The notes beneath the pieces were generated by a model. The model was given only the letters and a program-made list of their open reading frames with translations. It ran no database searches and was not told the origin of the DNA. Made by a program: the position numbers and the translations under genes. DNA of 59,058 nucleotides from Deltaproteobacteria bacterium. GTDB taxonomy: Bacteria; Myxococcota; JACPTQ01. The DNA lies in contig JACPTQ010000083.1 in the NCBI GenBank assembly GCA_016192705.1, positions 1 through 59,058 on the forward strand, written 5' to 3'. This document shows, piece after piece, positions 45,808 to 52,723 of this stretch (position 1 is the stretch's first letter; each line of letters starts with the position of its first letter).

Positions 45808-47306
45808 GTGGCGGACGCCCTCGCAACAGCCGCTCCCGCTTCCGCCTCCGCCCCCGCTACCGCATCCGCTCCTGGTCCTGGACCTAAACCTGGTCGTGGA
45901 CCTGGACCATTAGGAGTCCACGTCCAAGTCCAGGTCGAGGTCCAAGTCCAGGAAAGATCCGCCTCCACTCCGGCCCTCGACTCGCGCAGCGCCGAAAGCT
46001 CGCTCATCTTTGTCGCAATGAGAACGGCGAACAGCGTCAAGATCACGAGGAGCAACACCCAAAACGCCCGCCACAGCGCTCGCTCGCGCGGCCAAAACCA
46101 ACCCAGTCGCGTCAGTGCCGGCCGCCCAGTCGCCGTCGTCGGCGCACCTTCGCCGACCGCCGAAATCGCAGGCATCCGCCCCGACGCTATCTTCCGAGTC
46201 TCGCGACGCGAATCGCTTCCACCGGGCTGCACCGACCGCCGCGACGACGCGTCTGACTTTCGACCACCACCGCCACTTGGCGACTTCCCCGACTCGCTCG
46301 CGCGCCCAATCGACCGCAGCCGCTCGATCTCCTCCGCGACCATCGGCCGAACCACCGTCGGCCCCGTCGCCGGCGTCTTCGAGCGCTTCCACCCGAGCGT
46401 CTCCTTAACGACGCGCGACAAATCGGACGACGTCACCTTGAGAGAATTCGCAAACAAAAATCTCGCCAGGTCTTCTTCAAACGCCCGCGCCGTCTGGTAC
46501 CGCGCGTCGCCATCCCGCGCGAGCGCCTTCACCACGATTTCCTCAAGCGCCCACGGCACCTTCGGATTGAATCTCGCGATCGACGGAACCCGCGCTGCTC
46601 GCACGAGCTCGAGCGTTTCGATGTCGTTCTCACCCTTAAAAAGTCGTCGACTCGTCAACGATTCAAACAACAAGATGCCCGCCGCAAAAAGGTCAGCGCG
46701 CTGGTCAACCGACTGCCCATGCGCCTGCTCCGGCGACATGTACGACAACTTCCCCTTCAAAATATCGGGATCCGACTCTTCGAGTTGGCTCGTCGCCTTC
46801 GCGAGCCCAAAATCGGTAATTTTCACCTCGCCCTCAAGCGACAACAGAACGTTCGGCGGGCTCACGTCGCGATGCACAATCGAAAGCCGCCGTCCGTTCG
46901 CGTCGCGCTTCTCGTGCGCGTAGGACAGCCCCTTCAAGACCTCCATCATCACGTAAACGGCGACCTCAACCGGAAGAATCTTCCCCTCGTCGATGCACGA
47001 CTCTAGGAGCGTGCGCAAATTGAGCCCCTCCACGAACTCCATCACAATGAAGTAGCTGCCGCCCGAAACGCCGATGTCGAAAACCTGAACGACGTTCGCA
47101 TGATTCAAGTGGATCGACAGCCGCGCCTCGTCGAGGAACATCGTGATGAACTTTTTGTTCTTGGTCAGGTGCGGCAGAATCCGTTTGATCGCAACGACCT
47201 TCTCGATCCCGTGAATCGTGCGCGCCTTCGCCTTATAGACCTCGGCCATTCCCCCCGAGTCGATAAGCTCGAGAACGTGGTAACGGCTTTCAGCTTGCGT
47301 TGGCAC
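45804..47306 (-). CDS. Transmembrane Ser/Thr protein kinase
   Basis: 500 residues. Kinase domain about 9-280: [12 protein letters not shown] glycine loop, VVAIKR Lys, [17 protein letters not shown] and a [10 protein letters not shown] activation segment. A Ser/Arg-rich linker follows, then one membrane helix near 415-437 ([17 protein letters not shown]). The C-terminal tail is low-complexity: an [14 protein letters not shown] stretch, then Gly/Pro and Ala/Glu repeats, encoded by hexamer DNA repeats at 45830-45953. The HRDVSPPN form is typical of myxobacterial kinases. GTG start with GAGG upstream. Coupled to glgC. Confidence 0.92.
   Translation of the reverse strand: MPTQAESRYHVLELIDSGGMAEVYKAKARTIHGIEKVVAIKRILPHLTKNKKFITMFLDEARLSIHLNHANVVQVFDIGVSGGSYFIVMEFVEGLNLRTLLESCIDEGKILPVEVAVYVMMEVLKGLSYAHEKRDANGRRLSIVHRDVSPPNVLLSLEGEVKITDFGLAKATSQLEESDPDILKGKLSYMSPEQAHGQSVDQRADLFAAGILLFESLTSRRLFKGENDIETLELVRAARVPSIARFNPKVPWALEEIVVKALARDGDARYQTARAFEEDLARFLFANSLKVTSSDLSRVVKETLGWKRSKTPATGPTVVRPMVAEEIERLRSIGRASESGKSPSGGGGRKSDASSRRSVQPGGSDSRRETRKIASGRMPAISAVGEGAPTTATGRPALTRLGWFWPRERALWRAFWVLLLVILTLFAVLIATKMSELSALRESRAGVEADLSWTWTSTWTWTWTPNGPGPRPGLGPGPGADAVAGAEAEAGAAVARASAT
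45830..45953. repeat. Hexamer repeat tract in the kinase tail
   Basis: Degenerate 6-bp units, first CCGCTx/CCxCCx types and then GGACCT/GGTCCT/AAGTCC types, run through the last 45 codons or so of the Ser/Thr kinase gene. They encode alternating dipeptides (Trp-Thr, Gly-Pro, Ala-Glu/Ala-Gly). Related GC-rich hexamers occur at about 20345-20420, 34127-34240, 43160-43190 and 49745-49812. Confidence 0.75.
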
Positions 47307-47327
47307 GACTTCGCGTCGCCTCGTCCG

Positions 47328-48578
47328 CTAAAACACGATCTTCTTCGCGACCGGCTCGCCGACCTTCAGCACGACGCCCTTCTCCCACTTCACCTTCTCG
47401 GCCGCCCCCTCTACCGTAAGCCGCGCCCTCAAGTCGTACGTGCCTGCAAGCACCACAATCTCCGTTCCCGCCCACACATCCAGCATCGGCTTGTCATCCG
47501 CGCCCGTCTTTCCCGCAGCAAAAAGCGCAAAGTGCGCACGCCCGTTCGCGTCCTTCTCCCCTTCGGCGACGTCGACTTTCAGCTTCACAAGGTCAAGCGC
47601 AAACTTCACCGTCTCAACCTTCTTCTCGCGCTTCCCCTCAACCACGAGCCCCTTAACCCACTCCTCTTTCACGGCCCAATCCGACGCGCGAAATTCAACC
47701 CGCACGTCGTATTTCCCAGCCGGAAGCGAAAAATCCGCACCCACCCAGCCCGACACAACCGGCTTCGCCTCCTTCGCGTCGTCGCCCGCCTTCCAAACCG
47801 CATAGCGCGATTTCCCGTTGACGTTTTCATCTTTGTTCATCGCAACGACGCGCACGAATCCGACCGCGGTCTCAAGAACAATCGTCTCCTTCTTGAGCTG
47901 ATGGCCGCCCGCAACGTCGACCCCGCGCAACCACTTGTTTTCGTACGCCTGGTCCGACTCGTGGTACTTGACGAAGACATCGTATTTCCCGGCGGGCAAC
48001 CTCATTTCCGCCCCCGCCCACTCTTCCATCAGCGCCTTGGATTCCTGCGCGTCCGCACCGGGTTTGTACACGGCGATCCGCGTCTTTCCATCAACCGACT
48101 GCCCGTTGTTTGTGACGTTGTACCGCACCTTCCCGACCGGGTAGTCGATGGCTACGCGCGCGCGGAGAAGGTTTTTCGGCTTCAGAACAACGCCCCGCAA
48201 CCATCCATGCGCCTTGGCTACATGCGACTCATCGTATTTAATGAGCACATCGTACGTGCCCGGTGCCATCGGCATGTCGGCCCCGGCCCACTCCTCGCGG
48301 ATCGCCTTTGACTCTTCGCGATCGGCGCCGGCTTTCATGATCGCGATGCGGACCTTGCCGTTAACGTCGACGTCGCCGTTCTTTACTTGTACCTTGATCT
48401 TCGCCTTATCGGCCGCAACGTCATCCTTCTCAAAATATTCTGCCTCGACCGACTTCACGACCGGCTCAAACTTGATCGCGACGCCCTTTGACTCCGCGCG
48501 CGCAGCCTCCGGCGTCTTGGGTTTGTCGCTCGATTTACAGGTGCACACGCACAATGCCACAACAAACAGGTTTCGCAT
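47328..48578 (-). CDS. Exported protein of four ~90-residue repeats
   Basis: 416 residues; ATG (GTG one codon earlier) with GGAGG upstream. A short hydrophobic leader ends CVCTCKSS; a lipoprotein anchor is likely but the lipobox is imperfect. Four repeats (about 60-145, 148-237, 240-328, 330-417) share VNGKxRxAVxKAGADxxE, EEWAGAxMxLPAGxYDVxVKY and KWLRGV, indicating beta-sandwich domains. I know no named family. It lies 21 bases upstream of the Ser/Thr kinase gene and is probably co-transcribed with it. Confidence 0.78.
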   Translation of the reverse strand: MRNLFVVALCVCTCKSSDKPKTPEAARAESKGVAIKFEPVVKSVEAEYFEKDDVAADKAKIKVQVKNGDVDVNGKVRIAIMKAGADREESKAIREEWAGADMPMAPGTYDVLIKYDESHVAKAHGWLRGVVLKPKNLLRARVAIDYPVGKVRYNVTNNGQSVDGKTRIAVYKPGADAQESKALMEEWAGAEMRLPAGKYDVFVKYHESDQAYENKWLRGVDVAGGHQLKKETIVLETAVGFVRVVAMNKDENVNGKSRYAVWKAGDDAKEAKPVVSGWVGADFSLPAGKYDVRVEFRASDWAVKEEWVKGLVVEGKREKKVETVKFALDLVKLKVDVAEGEKDANGRAHFALFAAGKTGADDKPMLDVWAGTEIVVLAGTYDLRARLTVEGAAEKVKWEKGVVLKVGEPVAKKIVF

Positions 48579-48664
48579 CACGGCCTTGCCTCCTTCTCAC
48601 TTTCCGGTAATGGCGGGAAAATACCGAGTCAGGGCACCGAGCGCAAGATCGACCAGCGCCGCAG

Positions 48665-49063
48665 TCAATCCAGCGTGGCCACGAGCGCCGCGTCGATGAT
48701 TCGCGCATCGGACGTCACAAGCGTTGCGCCATGGATTCGCGCCGTCGCGACGAGGATCCGGTCGGCTGGGTCTCGTTGAAACCAGTTGGGCAACATCGCC
48801 GTTTCGGCGGCTATGGCGGGCGAGATCGCGACCCGCTCCACAAGCGGCGGAGCCACGGCTTTTTCGAGCCATTCTCGAAGCGGCAGCTTCGACCGGATGC
48901 GGCCTAGCGAGAACAGCATCGCGAATTCCAAAAGCGAGATTTCCGACACCAGCGCGGGGTTGGTCGCGTCGATGCGTTCCAATGCGCGGGCCTGCTCACG
49001 CGACAAACGCCCTTCCTCCATTTTCCACCGCCAGAAAATGTGGGTGTCCAGTAGAAGCGTCAT
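48665..49063 (-). CDS. VapC-type PIN-domain toxin
   Basis: 132 residues from the ATG that overlaps the antitoxin stop (ATGA). LLLDTHIFWRW carries the first metal Asp, EISLLEFAML the Glu, and DPADRILVATARIHGATLVTSD the later Asp residues of PIN ribonucleases. VapC toxins cut tRNA or rRNA and are silenced by their partner. GGAAGAAGAAACG precedes the start, giving a weak ribosome binding site besides coupling. All acidic active-site residues seem present, so it should be functional. Confidence 0.9.
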   Translation of the reverse strand: MTLLLDTHIFWRWKMEEGRLSREQARALERIDATNPALVSEISLLEFAMLFSLGRIRSKLPLREWLEKAVAPPLVERVAISPAIAAETAMLPNWFQRDPADRILVATARIHGATLVTSDARIIDAALVATLD

Positions 49064-49353
49064 CGTTTCTTCTTCTTCCTTCGGGTTCTCTTCCTTTCCC
49101 ACACGAGCGGCGCCTTCGGATTGAGCGCATCCCACGCTTCTTCCGGTAACGGTGGCTCGATGAGGTCATCGGCGGCCCAGGCCGTTCCGCGAAGCTCATC
49201 CTGCGGGTATCGCGCCTTCCCGCTCCGCACCGGGCCAAGCTCCGCGACTCTCTTCCCACGCTTGAGAATGACCACGACCTCGCCCGTTCGCTGGACCTCA
49301 TCCAGAATCGCCAAACACTTCGCCTTGAACACCGTTGCCGACATCGATTTCAT
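49060..49353 (-). CDS. Phd/YefM-type antitoxin
   Basis: 97 residues. MKSMSATVFKAKCLAILDEV with GEVVVILKRGKRVAEL is the Phd/YefM DNA-binding fold; the C-terminal half (LPEEAWDALNPKAP) should wrap the toxin, and the protein ends in a basic RRKKKKR tail. An earlier in-frame start at 49383 would lie upstream of the predicted transcription start, so 49353 is chosen; it would be the first base of the message (leaderless). Probably represses its own promoter through the palindrome in the -10/-35 spacer. Confidence 0.88.
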   Translation of the reverse strand: MKSMSATVFKAKCLAILDEVQRTGEVVVILKRGKRVAELGPVRSGKARYPQDELRGTAWAADDLIEPPLPEEAWDALNPKAPLVWERKRTRRKKKKR

Positions 49354-49359
49354 AGAACC

Positions 49360-49388
49360 ATTATACAAGACCACTATGGTCATGTGAA
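49360..49388 (-). promoter_or_regulatory. Toxin-antitoxin promoter with operator in the spacer
   Basis: Minus strand: TTCACA (49388-49383), 17-base spacer, TATAAT (49365-49360). The spacer contains the inverted repeat GACCA-CTA-TGGTC (49369-49381), well placed for autorepression. Transcription would start at about 49353, the antitoxin ATG. Confidence 0.65.
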
Positions 49389-49401
49389 ACGGTCCTTTAT
49401 G

Positions 49402-50664
49402 CTAGGGGACCGAGCGCAGGATGGCGAGAACCGCACCCGCCTTCGCGGCGCCCGACCGCTTTTTTTCGTGCACGATGCGCCCCGTGCTGTCGATGAATGC
49501 GAGCGTTGGTAAACCGGTGACGCCGTACTTTTTCCAAAGCGCCTTGACGCTTGGGTGTTCGTCGTCCGTGGAGTCGACTTTCACCACGATGAACCGTTCG
49601 AGCTCCTTGACCACAGCCGCGTTCGCAAACACCTCAACGTCCATCACTTTGCACGGTTTGCAAAACTCCCCCCAAAAATCGAGCACCACCGGTTTTTTTT
49701 CTCGTTTCGCGAGCGCGACCGCCGCAGCCTCGTCTTTGTGCCACGCAACTTTCGCCGCGCCCACGCCCGCGCCCGCATCCGCGCCCGCTGCCGCAACCGC
49801 CTCCGCTTCCACTCCCGATGTCTTGCCCCCAAACAGGTCTTGCCGCCACTCGCGCGGTAAGGCGTATTGCCCCACATAAACGGCAACCCCCAAGAAAACG
49901 ACGCCCGCACCGCGTTTCACCCACAGCATCCAGTTTCCCGACTTCGGCAAGTTTCCGAGAATCCCGGCGAACGTTCCCAGCACAAGAAACGGGAGCCCCA
50001 TCCCAAGCGCGAACGCAAAAAGAAGCGTTGTCCCGTGCGCGAGCTCGCCCGACACGATGACATAGCCGAGAAGCCCCGCGAGAAAGGGACCCGTACACGG
50101 CGACGCGATGACGCCCGCAACCATTCCCATCACGAATATTCCGGCGATGCCGCGCCGACGCTTTGAGAGACGCGCCTGAAACGCCGCCGGTAAGCGCAAC
50201 TCGTAGAGCCCAAGTAATGAGAGCCCCATCGCGATGAAGAGCAAGGCGATGAATCCAACGACCCACGGGTTTTGAAACGTAAATCCGACAATAATGTTCG
50301 CACCGAGCTTGCCGGCAAGCGCAACCGCAAATCCAAGCCCCGTGTACATGACCGCTATGCCGAGCACATAAACCGCGGACAGCGAAAACGCGCGGAGCTT
50401 TGTCGGCGCTTCCTTGGCGCCGATGAGAGCGAGGGTCACCGGGATGAGGGGATAAACGCAAGGCGACAAGTCGGCGGCGATTCCGAGAACGAACGCCGCG
50501 AAGTACGCGCCGATGGCACCGTGCGAGAGGACGAGCGATTGAAACTCGGCGGCGTCCGCGGCGTACTTCACGCTGTCGTCCGCGGCGAGAAGGGGGAAAG
50601 AGGAGAACAAGATAAGAGTAACCACAGAGGCAAGGAAGCACAGAGGTCTCACGGAGAAGAGCAT
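49402..50664 (-). CDS. DsbD-like thiol:disulfide interchange protein (CcdA-thioredoxin)
   Basis: 420 residues. Signal peptide-like start, then eight or so membrane helices of the CcdA/DsbD-beta domain with paired cysteines LSPCVYPLIP and ASPCTGPFLAG. A linker with Ala/Gly hexamer repeats leads to a thioredoxin-like domain with FCKPCK. The periplasmic alpha domain of DsbD is absent. It carries electrons from cytosolic thioredoxin across the membrane to periplasmic disulfides. The first 25 residues (FSVRPLCFLASVVTL) are encoded by a family B repeat. The ATG at 50664 follows the pilA stop by 4 bases; another at 50688 would overlap it. Confidence 0.88.
   Translation of the reverse strand: MLFSVRPLCFLASVVTLILFSSFPLLAADDSVKYAADAAEFQSLVLSHGAIGAYFAAFVLGIAADLSPCVYPLIPVTLALIGAKEAPTKLRAFSLSAVYVLGIAVMYTGLGFAVALAGKLGANIIVGFTFQNPWVVGFIALLFIAMGLSLLGLYELRLPAAFQARLSKRRRGIAGIFVMGMVAGVIASPCTGPFLAGLLGYVIVSGELAHGTTLLFAFALGMGLPFLVLGTFAGILGNLPKSGNWMLWVKRGAGVVFLGVAVYVGQYALPREWRQDLFGGKTSGVEAEAVAAAGADAGAGVGAAKVAWHKDEAAAVALAKREKKPVVLDFWGEFCKPCKVMDVEVFANAAVVKELERFIVVKVDSTDDEHPSVKALWKKYGVTGLPTLAFIDSTGRIVHEKKRSGAAKAGAVLAILRSVP
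50609..50660. repeat. Small dispersed repeat, family B copy 3 (inverted)
   Basis: AACCACAGAGGCAAGGAAGC followed by ACAGAGGTCTCACGGAG. The reverse complement fits the family B consensus. It covers the start of the DsbD-like gene and is read in the opposite sense to the other three copies, so it encodes a hydrophobic rather than a charged peptide. Confidence 0.65.
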
Positions 50665-50668
50665 CACG

Positions 50669-51310
50669 TTACGGACAAGCGCTGACATTAACGGCGCAGC
50701 CGCACGGCGATGTCGGGACCGTTTGCGACGTGTTGATGCCCATGCCGATTTGCCAGACCTGCTGCGTGTGACTCGTCAGCTCGAGGTAAACGTCGTCGGA
50801 CGTGGTGTTGTAAACCTTTGCGCGCGCGGCCGCGCAAAACCAACTCGTCCCCGCGGGAAGCCCCAAAACCGATGGCGCCGCAATTTGTCCCGGGTTCGGC
50901 CCGTCCGACACCGTCCCATACGCAAAGTAAAGGCTCTCCTTTTTATCGAACCCGAGCTGAATAAACCCCGTCCATCCGCCGGTCATCGCCGCCGGGTCCC
51001 ACACCGACTTCGCGTCGTACGCCGTCGACGTTGGGTAGAACCACGCCGCGCAGGACGTCGACGTCGCGTTGTCGCAAACGCTCGCATAGCGATCGTAGCG
51101 CCCGTTGTACGCCTCCTGCTTCGCCTTGATGTCGCTCAAATGCGCAATCGCCTCGCTCAGGCGCGATTTCTTGATGTACTTCTTGTAAATGTTGACCGCG
51201 AGCACAGCCAAAATCCCCAAAATCACCACAACAACCATGAGCTCAATGAGCGTAAACGCCCGCCGCCGCGCGGCTCTCTGCCCTCGCTCCGTCCTATTTA
51301 GATGATCCAC
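50669..51310 (-). CDS. pilA: Type IV pilin
   Basis: Major pilin candidate, about 213 residues. Class III signal RRRAFTLIELMVVVVILGILA with prepilin peptidase cutting before Phe and Glu at +5, followed by the usual amphipathic helix. The globular part has six cysteines, three of them in the final 12 residues (SPCGCAVNVSACP). GTG at 51310 is chosen: TATAAT (51324-51319) overlaps the pilR stop and lies 8 bases upstream, so the message may be leaderless; an in-frame TTG at 51319 is the alternative. Last gene of the pilB-T-C-S-R-A series, matching Myxococcus order. Confidence 0.92.
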   Translation of the reverse strand: MDHLNRTERGQRAARRRAFTLIELMVVVVILGILAVLAVNIYKKYIKKSRLSEAIAHLSDIKAKQEAYNGRYDRYASVCDNATSTSCAAWFYPTSTAYDAKSVWDPAAMTGGWTGFIQLGFDKKESLYFAYGTVSDGPNPGQIAAPSVLGLPAGTSWFCAAARAKVYNTTSDDVYLELTSHTQQVWQIGMGINTSQTVPTSPCGCAVNVSACP

Positions 51311-51319
51311 CGAATCCAA

Positions 51320-52723
51320 TTATACATCATCCTCGACCGCGAGGCCGTGCTTGGCGAGCCGATAGCGCATCGACCGGAATGTGATCCCAAGTAAGCGCGC
51401 CGCCTCCTTCCGCACACCCCCCGCGGTCTTGAGCGCGGCGACAAGCAGTTCGCGTTCGTACGTCCCGAGCAGCCCCTCGAGATCGACTCCATCCGTCGTA
51501 ATCTCCACGGCCCGCGGCTCCGCGCCCTTCGCCCGTCCCCGAGCCACCTCGTCGACGACCGATTGGGGTAGGCTCTTGACGGTCAAATGCGGCCCCGATT
51601 CGAGCGTGACGCCGCGCTCAAGGATGTTCTCAAGCTCGCGCACATTCCCCGGAAACGCATACCCAGCAAGAATTTCCATCGCGTCCGCCGCGACGTCGCC
51701 AATCGTTTTCCCGCAATCGACCACAACGCGCTTCAATATCGAATCGACGAGGAGCGGCAAATCGTCAAGCCGCTCGCGCAAGGGCGGCAGCCGAACCATA
51801 ATCACGTTGAGACGATAAAAAAGATCCTCGCGAAACCGACCCGCCGCGACCTCCGCCTTCAAATCGCGATTTGTCGCCGCGATGATGCGCGCATCGACCG
51901 TGATGTCGTCGACACCGCCGACCCGCTTAAACGTTTTTTCCTGCAATAAACGAAGCAGTTTCACCTGCACCGGCAGCGGCAGCTCACCAATCTCATCTAA
52001 AAACAGCGACCCGTTGTTGGCCGTTTCAACAAGCCCAACTTTGTTCGCGAACGCACCCGTGAACGCCCCCTTCATATACCCAAACAGCTCGCTCTCAATG
52101 AGGTTCTCGGGAATCGCGCCGCAATTGATCACAACGAACGGCCCACCCGCCCGCGGGCTGTTGAAATGCACGGCGCGCGCGGCGAGCTCCTTGCCCGTCC
52201 CGCTTTCACCCTCGATCAGAATGCTCGTCTTCGTCGGTGCCGCCTTGCGAATCAGGTCGAACACCTCTTGCATCGGCGCGCTCTTCCCGACCAGGTTTCC
52301 AAAGCTAAACTTCTTCGTCAGTTCGCGCCGAAGCGCAAGGTTCTCACGGCGCAACGTTCGCTTCTCGAGCGCCTTCTCAATCACGATGACAAGTTCGTCA
52401 CCCTTAAACGGCTTCGTGACGTAGTCGTACGCCCCGAGCCGCATTGCCTCGATGGCCGTGTCGGTTGTCGCGAACGCGGTGATGATGATCACCTCGGTGT
52501 CCGGGATTCGCGTCTTCGCCTCCTTGAGAAATGCAATCCCGTCCATCTCCGGCATCCTCAAATCCGCGACAATGACATCCGGCTCAACTTCGGTCCCGTT
52601 CAAACCCTCGAGCGCCTTGACCGCATTTTCCGCGACGCGCACTTCGTAGCTTCGTCGCCTCAAGAAGATCTCGAGGAACTCCCGCATGGACCGCTCGTCA
52701 TCAACGATGAGTATCGATGCCAT
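51320..52723 (-). CDS. pilR: Sigma54-dependent response regulator PilR
   Basis: 467 residues, NtrC family. Receiver domain with ILIVDDE and phosphoacceptor Asp in VIVADLRMPEMDG; AAA+ domain with Walker A GESGTGKE, the sigma54-contacting GAFTGA loop and Walker B FLDEIGEL; C-terminal Fis-type HTH (VRKEAARLLGITFRSMRYRL). It should activate pilA transcription when phosphorylated by PilS. The start overlaps the pilS end by 23 bases. The stop lies immediately before pilA. Confidence 0.96.
   Translation of the reverse strand: MASILIVDDERSMREFLEIFLRRRSYEVRVAENAVKALEGLNGTEVEPDVIVADLRMPEMDGIAFLKEAKTRIPDTEVIIITAFATTDTAIEAMRLGAYDYVTKPFKGDELVIVIEKALEKRTLRRENLALRRELTKKFSFGNLVGKSAPMQEVFDLIRKAAPTKTSILIEGESGTGKELAARAVHFNSPRAGGPFVVINCGAIPENLIESELFGYMKGAFTGAFANKVGLVETANNGSLFLDEIGELPLPVQVKLLRLLQEKTFKRVGGVDDITVDARIIAATNRDLKAEVAAGRFREDLFYRLNVIMVRLPPLRERLDDLPLLVDSILKRVVVDCGKTIGDVAADAMEILAGYAFPGNVRELENILERGVTLESGPHLTVKSLPQSVVDEVARGRAKGAEPRAVEITTDGVDLEGLLGTYERELLVAALKTAGGVRKEAARLLGITFRSMRYRLAKHGLAVEDDV

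Noticed and set aside
45830-45953. CRISPR-like or minisatellite array
   Set aside because: Units are 6 bp, degenerate and without spacers, and they are translated in frame, so this is coding low complexity rather than a CRISPR array.
44419-46923. Plus-strand open frame of 834 codons over glgC and the Ser/Thr kinase
   Set aside because: The opposite strand encodes two textbook enzymes with all motifs. The antisense product is Arg/His-rich and lacks any recognisable fold.
51320-51600. Sigma54 promoter for pilA inside pilR
   Set aside because: No GG and GC doublets with 10-base spacing and TGGCAC/TTGC similarity were found on the pilA strand.
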